64,000 nucleotides of DNA from Massilia eburnea. GTDB taxonomy: Bacteria > Pseudomonadota > Gammaproteobacteria > Burkholderiales > Burkholderiaceae_D. Positions 26,241-35,031 of this stretch are shown here, piece by piece (the first letter of the stretch is position 1; each line of letters starts with the position of its first letter). The translations under genes were made by a program, and so were the position numbers. Location of the stretch: positions 186,001 to 250,000 of the forward strand of contig NZ_WNKX01000007.1 in NCBI RefSeq assembly GCF_009720745.1, written 5' to 3'. Under the pieces are notes generated by a model. That model made no database searches. It had not been told where the DNA came from and saw nothing but the letters and a program-made list of their open reading frames with translations.

Positions 26241-27868
26241 GCGCGTGCTTTCGGCAGGCTGTAGTTTGATCGGCATAATGCCAGATATGCCGCTTCTTCG
26301 GCAGCCCAGCGCTGGTCGTTCCAGCCAAGTTCGGGCTGGCAGATGGCGCGCACGCGGGCCAGCACGGCTGCACCGCCGTGCGCCAGCTGGATGCCCAGGC
26401 GGCTGCGGCGCAGCATCAGGTCTTCCAGGTGCTGCACGGATTCGTGGCGGGCGGCCCAGCGCAGCTGCACCCACAGCGTTTCCGTGCCGGGAATTTCTTC
26501 GAGCTCGCCTTCCTGCGCGGCGCCCGCCAGCGCGGCGGCCTGGGCGCCGTAGCGGCCCTGCAAGCGCCTTGCCTGGCCGTGAGCCAAGCACAGGCCCCTG
26601 GACGCTGCAAGCGCGGGCTCCGGTGCCGGCGCGAAGATGGCGCACTGGCCCAGGTCCGCTTGCCAGTGCGGCAGCTGCGCGGCAGCGTGCCGCAGCACGT
26701 CCAGCGCGATGGCGCGGAACGTGGTCAGTTTTCCGCCGGTGACGGTAAGCAGTCCCTCCTGCTGCCACAGCACGTGGTCGCGCGCTTCCTTCGACGGATC
26801 GGCCTTGCCGGTGTCGATCACCGGACGCACGCCGGCGTAAGTGGCCAGCACGTCGTCCTCGTTCAGCGACAGCGTTGGGAACTGGTCGCGCAGGGCTTCC
26901 ATCAGGTAGTCGGTTTCTTCCTGCGTGATGGCGGCTTCCTGCTGCAGGTCGCTGCGGTGGTCGACGTCGGTGGTGCCGACGATGGCAACGCCCTCCCATG
27001 GAAAGGCAAACACCGGGCGGCCGTCGCGCGGGTGCATCAGGCTGATTGCCTGCGCCAGCGGCAAGCGCCAGGCCGGCAGCACGAGGTGGCTTCCGCGCAG
27101 GGGGCGCAGGCGCGCGGCCGCTTTGCCGTGCAGGCGGTCGGCCCATGCGCCTGTCGCGTTCACCACCAGCTTGGCCCGCACCTGGTGCGTGTTGCCGCTG
27201 ACCGCGCAGCGCACTACGGCTCCGCGCACACGCCCCGCTTGCGCGTCGGCTGCCGCGGCTTCGCCGCCGTCGCGAACGAGCGATTGCACCGCGCAGTAAT
27301 TGAGCGCAGCGCCGCCATGGGCTTGCGCTTCATGCAGCACGCGCATGACCAGGCGTGCGTCGTCGGTCTTGGCGTCCTGGTAGCAGATCCCCCCTTGCAG
27401 GCCGTCGGTGCGGATGTGCGGCGCCATGGCGAGGAATTCCTGCGCACTGAAGTAGTGGCGCGCACGCTGGCCGGCCATGCGGTCGTAGATGGCCAGGCCA
27501 AGCAGGAAGGCGCGCCGTCCCGGCTTGCGTCCTTCGTAATCGCCGAATGCGAAGCTTTGCGGTTCGACCAGCCCGGGTGCGTCGCGCAGCAAGGCGTCGC
27601 GTTCGTGCACGGATTCGCGGGTCAAGGCGAACTGGCCCTCCTTCAGGTATCGCAGGCCGCCGTGGACCAGTTTGGAAGAGCGGCTTGACGTGCCCCAGGC
27701 GAAATCGCGCTGTTCGACCAGCAGGGCGCGCAAACCGCGCCGCGCGGCCTCCAGCAGGATGCCGGCGCCGGTAATGCCGCCGCCGACCACCAGCAGGTCC
27801 CACTCCCGCGCCAGCAGGTCGGCAGCTTGCGTGCGGCCGCCGGGCGCCCAGTGCGGAGCCGGCGTCAT
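26237..27868 (-). CDS. FAD-dependent glycerol-3-phosphate dehydrogenase-like protein (GlpD family)
   Basis: The 543-residue flavoprotein has the Rossmann FAD motif DLLVVGGGITGAGILLEAARRG near residues 24-45 and the GlpD signature TSSRSSKLVHGGLRYLKEGQ. It also shows KLVVNATGAWADRLHG, IVGTTDVDHRSDLQ, VTGGKLTTFRAIALDVL and a C-terminal DAO_C region. GlpD enzymes oxidise glycerol-3-phosphate at the inner membrane and pass electrons to quinone. The gene overlaps the kinase downstream and the AGPS-like gene upstream (stop/start overlap at 27865-27868), a tightly coupled operon. It may use a modified glycerol phosphate rather than G3P itself. Confidence 0.9.
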   Translation of the reverse strand: MTPAPHWAPGGRTQAADLLAREWDLLVVGGGITGAGILLEAARRGLRALLVEQRDFAWGTSSRSSKLVHGGLRYLKEGQFALTRESVHERDALLRDAPGLVEPQSFAFGDYEGRKPGRRAFLLGLAIYDRMAGQRARHYFSAQEFLAMAPHIRTDGLQGGICYQDAKTDDARLVMRVLHEAQAHGGAALNYCAVQSLVRDGGEAAAADAQAGRVRGAVVRCAVSGNTHQVRAKLVVNATGAWADRLHGKAAARLRPLRGSHLVLPAWRLPLAQAISLMHPRDGRPVFAFPWEGVAIVGTTDVDHRSDLQQEAAITQEETDYLMEALRDQFPTLSLNEDDVLATYAGVRPVIDTGKADPSKEARDHVLWQQEGLLTVTGGKLTTFRAIALDVLRHAAAQLPHWQADLGQCAIFAPAPEPALAASRGLCLAHGQARRLQGRYGAQAAALAGAAQEGELEEIPGTETLWVQLRWAARHESVQHLEDLMLRRSRLGIQLAHGGAAVLARVRAICQPELGWNDQRWAAEEAAYLALCRSNYSLPKARA

Positions 27869-29472
27869 GCCGCCTGCCCCGCCGGCAACAGCTTGCCCGG
27901 GTTCATGATGCCTTGCGGGTCGAAGTGCGAGAACAGCGCCTGCATGGCCGCCATGCCGGCCGCGCCTTTCTCCGCCGCCAGATAGGGAGCGTGGTCGCTG
28001 CCGACGCCGTGCTGGTGGCTGATGGTGCCGCCGTTATCGACAATGGCCATGCTGACCGCGTGCTTGAGCGCCTTCCAGCGCGCCATGTCGGTCTCGTAGT
28101 CGCCGCCCAGGCGGTACACGAAAGTGGTGTACACGCTGGCGCCCTGTGCGTACAGGTGCGACAGGTGGGTGTAGGTGTGCACCTTCTCGCCCATGCCGCC
28201 CAGAACGCCGGTAGCCGCCGCTTCGACGGCGCGCATCATCAGCGCCACGCGCGGCCAGTCGACTGCTGTCTCCACCGTGTCGATCACATAGCCGTGCTGC
28301 CAGGCGGCGTTGCGCAGGTAGACGTTGCGGAAACGCCCTTCCTTCCACTTTTCGCCCATGCGGCGGCCGACATGCACGCCTTTGAAGCCGCGGCAGGTGG
28401 CGATCGCACTGCGCAATGCGGCGCGGGCCTGCTTGCGCGGTCCGCTGGCGCCGAGCATCAGCATGCATTTGCCTTCACCGCAGCCGCGCAGTTTGAGCCA
28501 GCCTTCGAGCAGGCCAATCAGCCGTTTGTGCCCGGCCAGCGCCAGCATCGTCACCGTTTCCAAAGGATTCGACAGGCGCAGCATCGACAGCCCGCCGCGC
28601 GACTGCGCCAGTGCGCGCACCGCCGCTTCGGCGCTTTCCCAATCCGGGAAGAAGACCGCATGGAAGGCTTCGTATTCCGGCAGCGGGCTGACGCGCACGG
28701 TGGCCTCGGTCAGGATGCCCATGCGGCCTTCGGAACCAAGCACGATTTCGCGCAGGTCGGTGCCGGCGGCAGATGCCGGGAATGTGGGGATATCCAGCCG
28801 CCCTTGAGGGGTCTCCACCACGCCGCCGGCGAACATCTGCTCGATGCGGCCGTAGCGCAGCGATTGCTGCCCGGACGAGCGCGTGACCACCCAGCCGCCC
28901 AGCGTGGAGTATTCGAACGATTGCGGAAAATGGCCCAGCATATAGCCGTGGGCGCGCAGCTGCGCCTCCAGGTCCGGTCCCAGCACGCCGGCGCCGAAAG
29001 TGGCGAGCTGCGATTGCTTGTCCAGGTAATGCAGGCGCCCCATGCGCGTCATGTTCACCGCCAGCACTGGCTTGTCGCCGCCAGGCGCCGTCAGGTGGCC
29101 GGCGACGCTGGTGCCGCCACCCTGCGGGATCAGCGAGACGCCGTTTTTCTGCGCGAAACCAATCAGCTCGCGCACCTGCTGCGCGCTTTCTGGAAAGGCC
29201 ACGCCATCCGGCGCGGTGCCGATGCGGCCGAAGCGCAGCTTGAGCCAGTCCGGCAGGCTCTGGCCAAGCGCATTGCGCAGGCGCGTGGCCGGCGTGGCAT
29301 CGATCAGCGGATGCTCTGGCAGGCGCGATGGCGCCAGCGAGGCGCAGGCGGCTTCAAAACTGGCGTCCTGCACCGCCTTGCCCGGGCCGATGCGGCTGGC
29401 CAGGAAAGCCAGCGCATCATCGCGCAGCGGAAAGTCGCATGTCTCCTCGCCCCAACCGTTCCAACGTTTCAT
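27865..29472 (-). CDS. FAD-linked oxidase of the alkyl-dihydroxyacetonephosphate synthase (AGPS) type
   Basis: The 535-residue VAO-family flavoprotein has the PCMH FAD-binding motif GVSLIPQGGGTSVAGHL. AGPS-like signatures HFPQSFEYSTLGGWVVTRSS, SLRYGRIEQM and the C-terminal GTISHQHGVGSDHAPYL follow. AGPS makes the ether bond of alkyl lipids in eukaryotes, while bacterial members also include enzymes of uncertain reaction. The start at 29472 has AAGGGA seven bases upstream; an in-frame TTG two codons earlier is less likely. It heads an operon with GlpD- and FGGY-like genes and lies divergent to an AraC regulator. Confidence 0.87.
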   Translation of the reverse strand: MKRWNGWGEETCDFPLRDDALAFLASRIGPGKAVQDASFEAACASLAPSRLPEHPLIDATPATRLRNALGQSLPDWLKLRFGRIGTAPDGVAFPESAQQVRELIGFAQKNGVSLIPQGGGTSVAGHLTAPGGDKPVLAVNMTRMGRLHYLDKQSQLATFGAGVLGPDLEAQLRAHGYMLGHFPQSFEYSTLGGWVVTRSSGQQSLRYGRIEQMFAGGVVETPQGRLDIPTFPASAAGTDLREIVLGSEGRMGILTEATVRVSPLPEYEAFHAVFFPDWESAEAAVRALAQSRGGLSMLRLSNPLETVTMLALAGHKRLIGLLEGWLKLRGCGEGKCMLMLGASGPRKQARAALRSAIATCRGFKGVHVGRRMGEKWKEGRFRNVYLRNAAWQHGYVIDTVETAVDWPRVALMMRAVEAAATGVLGGMGEKVHTYTHLSHLYAQGASVYTTFVYRLGGDYETDMARWKALKHAVSMAIVDNGGTISHQHGVGSDHAPYLAAEKGAAGMAAMQALFSHFDPQGIMNPGKLLPAGQAA

Positions 29473-29540
29473 GTGCAATCCCTTGTTATACTTTACTCAA
29501 GAAAGCTTAAACCATCGCCTCCTGACAGTATTGCGTTTTC

Positions 29541-30578
29541 ATGCCAGCCGAATTGCTCGATCATGCCAAGTCCGCCCGAGTTGCGGGCTCCTACCTGCAA
29601 CCCATGCTGGAAGCGGCGGCAGCGCGCGGGGTCACGGCGCAGGCGCTGGAACAGGCCGCGGCCCTGCCGGCCGGCACGCTGGAACCGCTGCCGGAAGCGC
29701 TGCCAGCCGACATCTATGTCAAGCTGCTGGACCTCGCCGCCCGCCTGGCCGATGACCCGCATTTCGGCCTGCACGTGGGCGAGCGGGTCAAACTGGGCAC
29801 CTATACAGTGTATGGCTTGATCCTGCTTAGCTGCCGCGATTTCGGCCATGCCTTCGAACAGACCATGCGCTACGAACAGCTGGCGCACGACCTGGGGCGC
29901 TCGACGCTGGAGGTCCATGGCGGGCTTGCCGGCTATACCTGGCACTCCAACTATCCGGCACGCTGCCGCCACCTGGTCGACAGCGTATTCGCCGGCATCC
30001 GCGTGTTCGGCAACTGGCTGGCCGGCACCGCGCTGCCGCCGGCCGAACTCTCACTGATGCACGACGGCGGCGATCCGGCCGGCCACGCCGAATACCTGCG
30101 CGTATTCGGCGCCCTGCCCCGTTTCAATGCAACGGCCAACGTGGCGCAATTTGAAGCCGCGCTGCTGGCATGGCCTGTGCCGAATGCGGACGTCAGCCTT
30201 TACCCGGTGCTGCAGCAGCACGCCGAACACCTGCTCAAACAGCGCGCCGCGCCAAGTGCAGCGGGCATCGTGGCGCAGGTGCAGGAGGCCATCGTACGGC
30301 GCCTGGCGCAAGGCCAGGTGCGCGTGGCCAGTGTGGCCGAAGACCTGGGACTGGCGCCGCGTACGCTGCAGCGCAAGCTGGCCGATGCGGGCTCCAGCTT
30401 CCAGCAGGTACTGGACGAGGCGCGTTTTTCGCTGGCGCGCGACTACCTGCGCCAGCCCGGCCTGTCGCTGGTCGATATTGCCTTCCTGCTTGGCTATCAG
30501 GAACAAAGCGCCTTCACCCATGCCTTCCGCGAGTGGTCGGGCATGAACCCGGGGGCGTGGCGGGCGGCCGGCCGCTAG
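29541..30578 (+). CDS. AraC-family transcriptional regulator
   Basis: A 345-residue regulator with an N-terminal ligand domain of the Arabinose_bd type (LPADIYVKLLDLAARLADDPHFGLHVGERV, TYTVYGLILLSCRDFGHAF). The C-terminal AraC HTH pair comprises VRVASVAEDLGLAPRTLQRKLADAGSSF and LSLVDIAFLLGYQEQSAFTHAFREWSG. It is divergent from, and 68 nt away from, the AGPS-GlpD-kinase operon, so it most likely activates that operon in response to its substrate (inference). Confidence 0.92.
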   Translation: MPAELLDHAKSARVAGSYLQPMLEAAAARGVTAQALEQAAALPAGTLEPLPEALPADIYVKLLDLAARLADDPHFGLHVGERVKLGTYTVYGLILLSCRDFGHAFEQTMRYEQLAHDLGRSTLEVHGGLAGYTWHSNYPARCRHLVDSVFAGIRVFGNWLAGTALPPAELSLMHDGGDPAGHAEYLRVFGALPRFNATANVAQFEAALLAWPVPNADVSLYPVLQQHAEHLLKQRAAPSAAGIVAQVQEAIVRRLAQGQVRVASVAEDLGLAPRTLQRKLADAGSSFQQVLDEARFSLARDYLRQPGLSLVDIAFLLGYQEQSAFTHAFREWSGMNPGAWRAAGR

Positions 30579-30579
30579 C

Positions 30580-31002
30580 TCAGATTTCCGTGCCGTGCAC
30601 GCGGACGAAGGGGCCGATGCAGCTGGCCATGTCGCGCTTCTGGCACATCAGGAACATATTGTTCGATGGGTGGAACACAATGAAGGCCTGGATGACGTGG
30701 CCTATCGCGGTCACCTCGCCGGTGCAATCCTTCTTGCCGTTGTCTTTGACGATCTTGTCGTTGGAGCGGTAAAAGCCGTCGCCGTCCGGCTGGTCGTCGA
30801 TATCGAATTCGGTTTCCGCTATCTCGGCGGCGCTGGTGATCAGGGCCGTGCCGTCAGCGCTGATGCGGTACATCTCATGGCATGAGCCATCCGGCAGCTC
30901 AAAACGCCAGGTGCCGACAATGGGATGGTCGGTGCGCACGGGAGCAGCCAGTACGCTTTGGGCAGCCAGCAGGGCCGCGGCGAACAACAGGATTGGTTTC
31001 AT
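30580..31002 (-). CDS. Small exported hypothetical protein
   Basis: A 140-residue protein with a clear signal peptide (MKPILLFAAALLAAQSVLA). The short mature domain starts HPIVGTWRFELPDGSCHEMY, a beginning reminiscent of lipocalin-like 'GTW' domains, and has several Cys (SCHEM, DCTGE, MCQKRDMASC). The ATG at 31002 has TTGGGGGC upstream; the TTG at 31014 is rejected. It ends 2 bases from the AraC stop, convergently. Function unknown. Confidence 0.7.
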   Translation of the reverse strand: MKPILLFAAALLAAQSVLAAPVRTDHPIVGTWRFELPDGSCHEMYRISADGTALITSAAEIAETEFDIDDQPDGDGFYRSNDKIVKDNGKKDCTGEVTAIGHVIQAFIVFHPSNNMFLMCQKRDMASCIGPFVRVHGTEI

Positions 31003-31084
31003 GGCAGCCCCCAAGCGGAGTGATTAGCTCCAGTATAGACCTGTTGGCGCACTTGCACTTTCCTGTTGCCGCGGCGGGCGGGAA

Positions 31085-31609
31085 TCATTTTTCCGCCGCT
31101 GCTTTCAGCTGGGCCAGTCCCTTTTCAAAATCCTTGCCGACCATCTTGTCCATGCTGAAGAACACGCCCATCAACTTGGTGATGAACTGGCTGGGCCCCG
31201 TCATGGTCCAGGTGACGACGGTGGCGTCGCCTTGCGGCTGGAGCACAAATTCCGTGCGGTTGGAAGAGGCGAAGGGCTTGATGAAGTCAAGCTTGATGTC
31301 CAGCTGCGTGGGCGCACTTTCCAGGATTTCCATGCGGCCCTGCCCAACCTTGTCGTTGCCGTTCCAGGCGTAGGTTGCGCCCTTGCCGCTGGCGGCGCCG
31401 CCGAACGTGCGCTGCAGGTTCGGGTCCAGTTTTTCCCACGGCGACCAGGCCGGCCATTGGTGGAAATCATTCAGGTAGGCCATAACCTTTGCCGGGGGCG
31501 CCTTGATGGTAGCGCTGCGCTGCACCTTGAAACTGTCGGGCTGCGTCAAGGCCAGGCCGAGGATCACGACCAGCACCAGGATCAGGGCCATTGCGGTCTT
31601 TTTCAACAT
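31085..31609 (-). CDS. SRPBCC-family (START/polyketide cyclase-like) protein with membrane anchor
   Basis: A 174-residue protein with an N-terminal hydrophobic segment (AMALILVLVVILGLALTQ) followed by an SRPBCC fold: QRSATIKAPPAKVMAYLNDFHQWPAWSPWEKLDPN is the usual start of the Polyketide_cyc2 family, and TVVTWTMTGPSQF is the core strand. These domains bind hydrophobic ligands. GAGG precedes the ATG. It lies 37 nt downstream of the P450 gene on the same strand and may be co-transcribed with it. The ligand is unknown. Confidence 0.8.
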   Translation of the reverse strand: MLKKTAMALILVLVVILGLALTQPDSFKVQRSATIKAPPAKVMAYLNDFHQWPAWSPWEKLDPNLQRTFGGAASGKGATYAWNGNDKVGQGRMEILESAPTQLDIKLDFIKPFASSNRTEFVLQPQGDATVVTWTMTGPSQFITKLMGVFFSMDKMVGKDFEKGLAQLKAAAEK

Positions 31610-31646
31610 ACTCGCCTCATGAAATATTGGTATGCAAACAAGCCTA

Positions 31647-33008
31647 TCACAGCTGGCGCGGTCGCAGAAGCAGGGGCAAGGCGCTCGGCGTCATGGTAAA
31701 GGTGAACATTTCTTCCACCGCCGCCGCACCGGGTATGGCGTGGATGGTGAAGCTGCGCATCAGCATCGACATCACCATGCGGATCTCGCTCATGGCCAGG
31801 TAGCGCCCGGGGCAAAAGCGCGGGCCGCCGCCAAAGGGCACCATCTTGCGGGCGGGGTCTTCCAGCACTTGCTTCATGGCCGGATCCAGCCAGCGCTCGG
31901 GGCGGAATTCAGCGCCATCGTCAAGCGGCGTTTCGAGCGCGAAGGAATGGCGCAGCAGCAGGAACACCACTACGCCGGCAGGCACCTGCACCCCGTCCAG
32001 CGCCACGTCCCGCACCGCCTCCGCCCCCATCAGCGGCGCCACAGGCTTGAGCCGCATGGCTTCCTGCACGCAGGCCTCGAGATACGGCATTTCTTCCAGG
32101 TTGGCTGCACAATCGGCTTCCTGCGCCAGGCGCGCTGCCGCTTGCGGATGTTGCGACAGAAGGTGGAGCAGCCAGGCGATGGTATTGGCCGTGGTGTCCT
32201 CGCCGGCAAACACCATGGTGATGGCATTGGCCTGCACCACCTGGTCGCTGATGCCCGAATCGGGCATGTCGCGTGCCGCCAGCATGGCTTCCAGCAGGTT
32301 GCTGGGCTTGTCGTACAGGGCTGGATTGGCCGCCATGCGTGCGCGCGCATCGGCGATGAAACCATCAACGGCCAAGCGGATGCGCAGGCCAGCCGCGTCG
32401 GTCGCGCGGTCGACCGGCAGCTTGATTGTGCGCCAGTATGTGACCGGCGCCACCACGCGGCGCGCCACCTGGCCGAAGACGAACTCGATATCCTGCTGCA
32501 GCGGATTGTCTTCGTTCTCCAGCATGTCCTGGTCCTGGCCCATCGCCATGCCGATGGCGACATCGAGCGCGAAGGCTTTCAGGTCGCGCAGGAGCCGTTG
32601 CGGCTGCCCTGCTTCGGCGGCCGCCAGCCAGCGCCGGCGCAAGCGCTCCGTCATCGCTTCCAAGGTGGGATGGAAGCGGTTGATAACTTCCGGCGTGAGC
32701 GCACGCATCACCATTTTGCGCTGGCGGCGCCATTCTTCGCCTTCCGCCGAAAACACGCCGCGCGCCGAGGCTTCTTCCAGGATGCCGGCAATGCGGCTGG
32801 TGCGCCGCCACTGGTCCGGACGGTCATGCAGGATCTGCGCGATGTCGGCGCGCCGGCTGTTGACGATGAAGCGCCGGTCCATCATGCGGAAGCGGTAAAT
32901 CGGGCCATGTTCGCGCGCCCATTGTTCCAGCGTCTGGTGGAAGTGTGCCGCATCGAGTCCAATATTGCCTACCAGCGGCAAGCCGCTGGGTCCAGGCAGG
33001 TGTTCCAT
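31647..33008 (-). CDS. Cytochrome P450
   Basis: A 453-residue P450 monooxygenase. The proline-rich start PGPSGLPLVGN is followed by the I-helix FAGEDTTANTIAWLLHLL with the acid-alcohol pair, the K-helix EACVQEAMRLKP (ExxR) and the heme loop FGGGPRFCPGRYLA with Cys about residue 399. There is no membrane anchor. AAGGAGGTG lies just before the ATG, a strong site. It starts 11 nt downstream of the LysR gene. No dedicated redox partner is nearby. The substrate is unknown; the sequence resembles the CYP102/fatty-acid-type soluble bacterial group only in general form. Confidence 0.93.
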   Translation of the reverse strand: MEHLPGPSGLPLVGNIGLDAAHFHQTLEQWAREHGPIYRFRMMDRRFIVNSRRADIAQILHDRPDQWRRTSRIAGILEEASARGVFSAEGEEWRRQRKMVMRALTPEVINRFHPTLEAMTERLRRRWLAAAEAGQPQRLLRDLKAFALDVAIGMAMGQDQDMLENEDNPLQQDIEFVFGQVARRVVAPVTYWRTIKLPVDRATDAAGLRIRLAVDGFIADARARMAANPALYDKPSNLLEAMLAARDMPDSGISDQVVQANAITMVFAGEDTTANTIAWLLHLLSQHPQAAARLAQEADCAANLEEMPYLEACVQEAMRLKPVAPLMGAEAVRDVALDGVQVPAGVVVFLLLRHSFALETPLDDGAEFRPERWLDPAMKQVLEDPARKMVPFGGGPRFCPGRYLAMSEIRMVMSMLMRSFTIHAIPGAAAVEEMFTFTMTPSALPLLLRPRQL

Positions 33009-33019
33009 CTGCACCTCCT

Positions 33020-33907
33020 TTAAAAACCGCACTCCCGCAAATAATCGATGAAAAGCCGCAGACGGGCCGGCGTGAACTGGCGCGACGGCCGCACCGCGAA
33101 CAGGCCGAAGGGTTCGGGGCTGGCATCGGGCAGCAGCTGCACCAGCCTGCCGTCGGCCAGCGCCGGCGCCAGCACGAACTGCGGCAGCAGCACGATGCCC
33201 ATGCCCTGGACCGCACATTCGGCCAGCGCTTCGGCATTGTTGGCCGCCAGCGGCACTTTCAAATCCAGCTGCTCGCCCGGGTCGCCGATCAGCCGCCCCC
33301 ATTCTTCGCGCACGCTGAGCAGACTGTAATTTAACACCGAGTGGCCGCGCAGCGCCGCCAGGGTTTTCGGCTTGCCCGCACGCCGCAGGTAGGACGGCGC
33401 GGCCGCGAACACCCTCCCGACCGTGCCGATGCGCGCCGCTACCAGAGAGGAGTCGCGCAGGAAGCCGATGCGCAGCGCCACGTCGATCGACTCCGCATGC
33501 AGGTCGGTGGTGCGGTCCTCCAGCAAGAGCTGCACTTTCAGCTCGGGATGGCGCCGCATGAAGGGCGGCAGCACCGGCGCCACCTTCTGAATGCCGAAGC
33601 TGAGCGGCGCCGCCACGCGCAGCGTGCCGCTGGCCGTGTCCTGGCCCTGGCGCACGCGCTCTTGTGCCTCATCGAGCAGCTGGAATACGGCTTGCGCGTC
33701 AGCGTAAAAGGCGCGCCCGGCATCGGTGATGTCGTTGCGGCGCGTGGTACGCGTAATCAGCTGGCTGCCCAGCGCCGATTCCAGGGTGGCGATGCGGCGG
33801 CTCACGGCGGCCGTGCTGACCTCCAGCTGTTCCGCTGCCCGCACAAAGCTGCCGCTTTCCACCACCGTGATAAAGGCGCGCAGGTCGGTCAGATCATATT
33901 GTTCCAT
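33020..33907 (-). CDS. LysR-type transcriptional regulator
   Basis: A 295-residue LTTR with N-terminal HTH (MEQYDLTDLRAFITVVESGSF, AAEQLEVSTAAVSRRIATLES) and a LysR substrate domain (SGTLRVAAPLSFGIQKV, VALRIGFLRDSSL). Unusually, the P450 gene follows it on the same strand after 11 nt, while the exported hydrolase gene is divergent. A dyad in the divergent gap could serve both directions. Confidence 0.93.
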   Translation of the reverse strand: MEQYDLTDLRAFITVVESGSFVRAAEQLEVSTAAVSRRIATLESALGSQLITRTTRRNDITDAGRAFYADAQAVFQLLDEAQERVRQGQDTASGTLRVAAPLSFGIQKVAPVLPPFMRRHPELKVQLLLEDRTTDLHAESIDVALRIGFLRDSSLVAARIGTVGRVFAAAPSYLRRAGKPKTLAALRGHSVLNYSLLSVREEWGRLIGDPGEQLDLKVPLAANNAEALAECAVQGMGIVLLPQFVLAPALADGRLVQLLPDASPEPFGLFAVRPSRQFTPARLRLFIDYLRECGF

Positions 33908-33948
33908 TTTACGTAAATATCATTTGCGTAATCGCCAGTTTATTACGC
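33908..33948. promoter_or_regulatory. LysR-type dyads between lysR and the isochorismatase-like gene
   Basis: GCGTAAT at 33926-33932 and ATTACGC at 33942-33948 form a perfect 7-base inverted repeat with a 9-base centre, the shape of a LysR recognition site. A second palindrome TTTACGTAAA at 33908-33917 abuts the lysR start codon and shares the TACGTA/CGTAA words, which would suit autoregulation. Confidence 0.6.
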
Positions 33949-34003
33949 TTCGAGGATTTATTAAAGTTCACCCCATCGCAACCCCACAACTACGGAGCAC
34001 GAC

Positions 34004-34714
34004 ATGAACTTCAAATCCCTGATCAAAGCAGCCCTGCCAGTCATCCTGGCCTTCAGCGCCAGCGCCCACGCAGCACCGCCAGCCGAACAGCTGCTCACGC
34101 CGACCAACCATACCTTGCTGCTGATCGACCACCAGCCGCAAATGGCCTTTGCCACCCGCTCCATCGATATCGCAGAATTGCGCAACAACGTAACCGGCCT
34201 GGCCAAAGCAGCCAAGACCTTCAAGGTGCCAACCATCCTGACCACGGTCGCCGCCAAATCCTTCAGCGGCCCGATTTTCCCTGAACTGCAGGCCGTATTC
34301 CCTGAACAGGCCCCGATCGACCGCACCACCATGAATACCTGGGAAGACCAGCGCGTGGTCGATGCGGTGCAGAAGACCGGCCACAAGAAGATCGTGATGG
34401 CCGCGCTGTGGACCGAGGTATGCCTGGTGCAGCCGGCGCTGTCGGCCATGGACCAGGGCTACCAGGTCTACATCGTGACCGACGCTTCCGGCGGCGTATC
34501 GAAAGAAGCGCATGACATGGCCGTGCAGCGCCTGGTGCAAGCCGGCGCCCGTCCGATCACCTGGCTGCAGTACATGCTGGAACTGCAGCGCGACTGGGCC
34601 CGCGGCGAGACCTACGCTCCCGTCATGAAGATCGCTTCTGAACACGGCGGCGGCTACGGCCTGGGCATCGTCTACGCCAAGGAGATGTTCAACGCCAAGG
34701 AAGGCAAGAAGTAA
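34004..34714 (+). CDS. Exported isochorismatase-family (YcaC-like) hydrolase
   Basis: A 236-residue protein with signal peptide MNFKSLIKAALPVILAFSASAHA and a cysteine-hydrolase fold. It shows TLLLIDHQPQMAF with the Asp, DRTTMNTWEDQRVVDAV, LWTEVCLVQPALSAMDQGYQV with the catalytic Cys, and TDASGGVSKEAHDMA. These match YcaC-type hydrolases, here with a secretion signal. The substrate of YcaC proteins is unknown. A divergent LysR gene lies 96 nt away, and a cytochrome c gene follows after 2 nt. Confidence 0.87.
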   Translation: MNFKSLIKAALPVILAFSASAHAAPPAEQLLTPTNHTLLLIDHQPQMAFATRSIDIAELRNNVTGLAKAAKTFKVPTILTTVAAKSFSGPIFPELQAVFPEQAPIDRTTMNTWEDQRVVDAVQKTGHKKIVMAALWTEVCLVQPALSAMDQGYQVYIVTDASGGVSKEAHDMAVQRLVQAGARPITWLQYMLELQRDWARGETYAPVMKIASEHGGGYGLGIVYAKEMFNAKEGKK

Positions 34715-34716
34715 GC

Positions 34717-35031
34717 ATGCGCCTGGCAACCGCCCTGCTGGCAGCCTGCGGGCTGCTGGCCGCCGGGGCCAGTCCGGCGCAAACTACGGGCCGCGAAGTG
34801 TATGAAGCGGTCTGCATCGCCTGCCACGCTGCCGAGAATGTGATGGTCAGCTCGCCGAAGCTCGGTGAAGGCAAGGAGTGGCAGCAACGCATGGAGCGCG
34901 CCGGCGGGCTGGATGGCCTGGTACGCAACGCGATGCAAGGAGTGGGCGCCATGCCCGCCCGCGGCGGCAAGCCCGAACTCGACGCCGCGCAGCTTAAAGC
35001 CGCTATCCGCTACATGATGCAGGCGGATTGA
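34717..35031 (+). CDS. Small c-type cytochrome
   Basis: A 104-residue exported monoheme cytochrome c with signal peptide ending ASPAQ, heme motif CIACH and a Met ligand region GAMPARGG. It resembles the cytochrome c5-type class. It begins 2 nt after the exported hydrolase gene, so the two are co-transcribed. The 3' 29 bases overlap the convergent rhodanese gene. Confidence 0.88.
   Translation: MRLATALLAACGLLAAGASPAQTTGREVYEAVCIACHAAENVMVSSPKLGEGKEWQQRMERAGGLDGLVRNAMQGVGAMPARGGKPELDAAQLKAAIRYMMQAD

Noticed and set aside
26241..27146. Upstream extension of the FGGY kinase frame
   Set aside because: It would run through the glpD-like gene in another frame; the kinase's true N-terminal motif begins at 26240 with an ATGA overlap.
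33009..33302. N-terminal extension of the P450 frame
   Set aside because: It overlaps the lysR coding region; the ATG at 33008 has an excellent AAGGAGGTG site and a typical P450 start.
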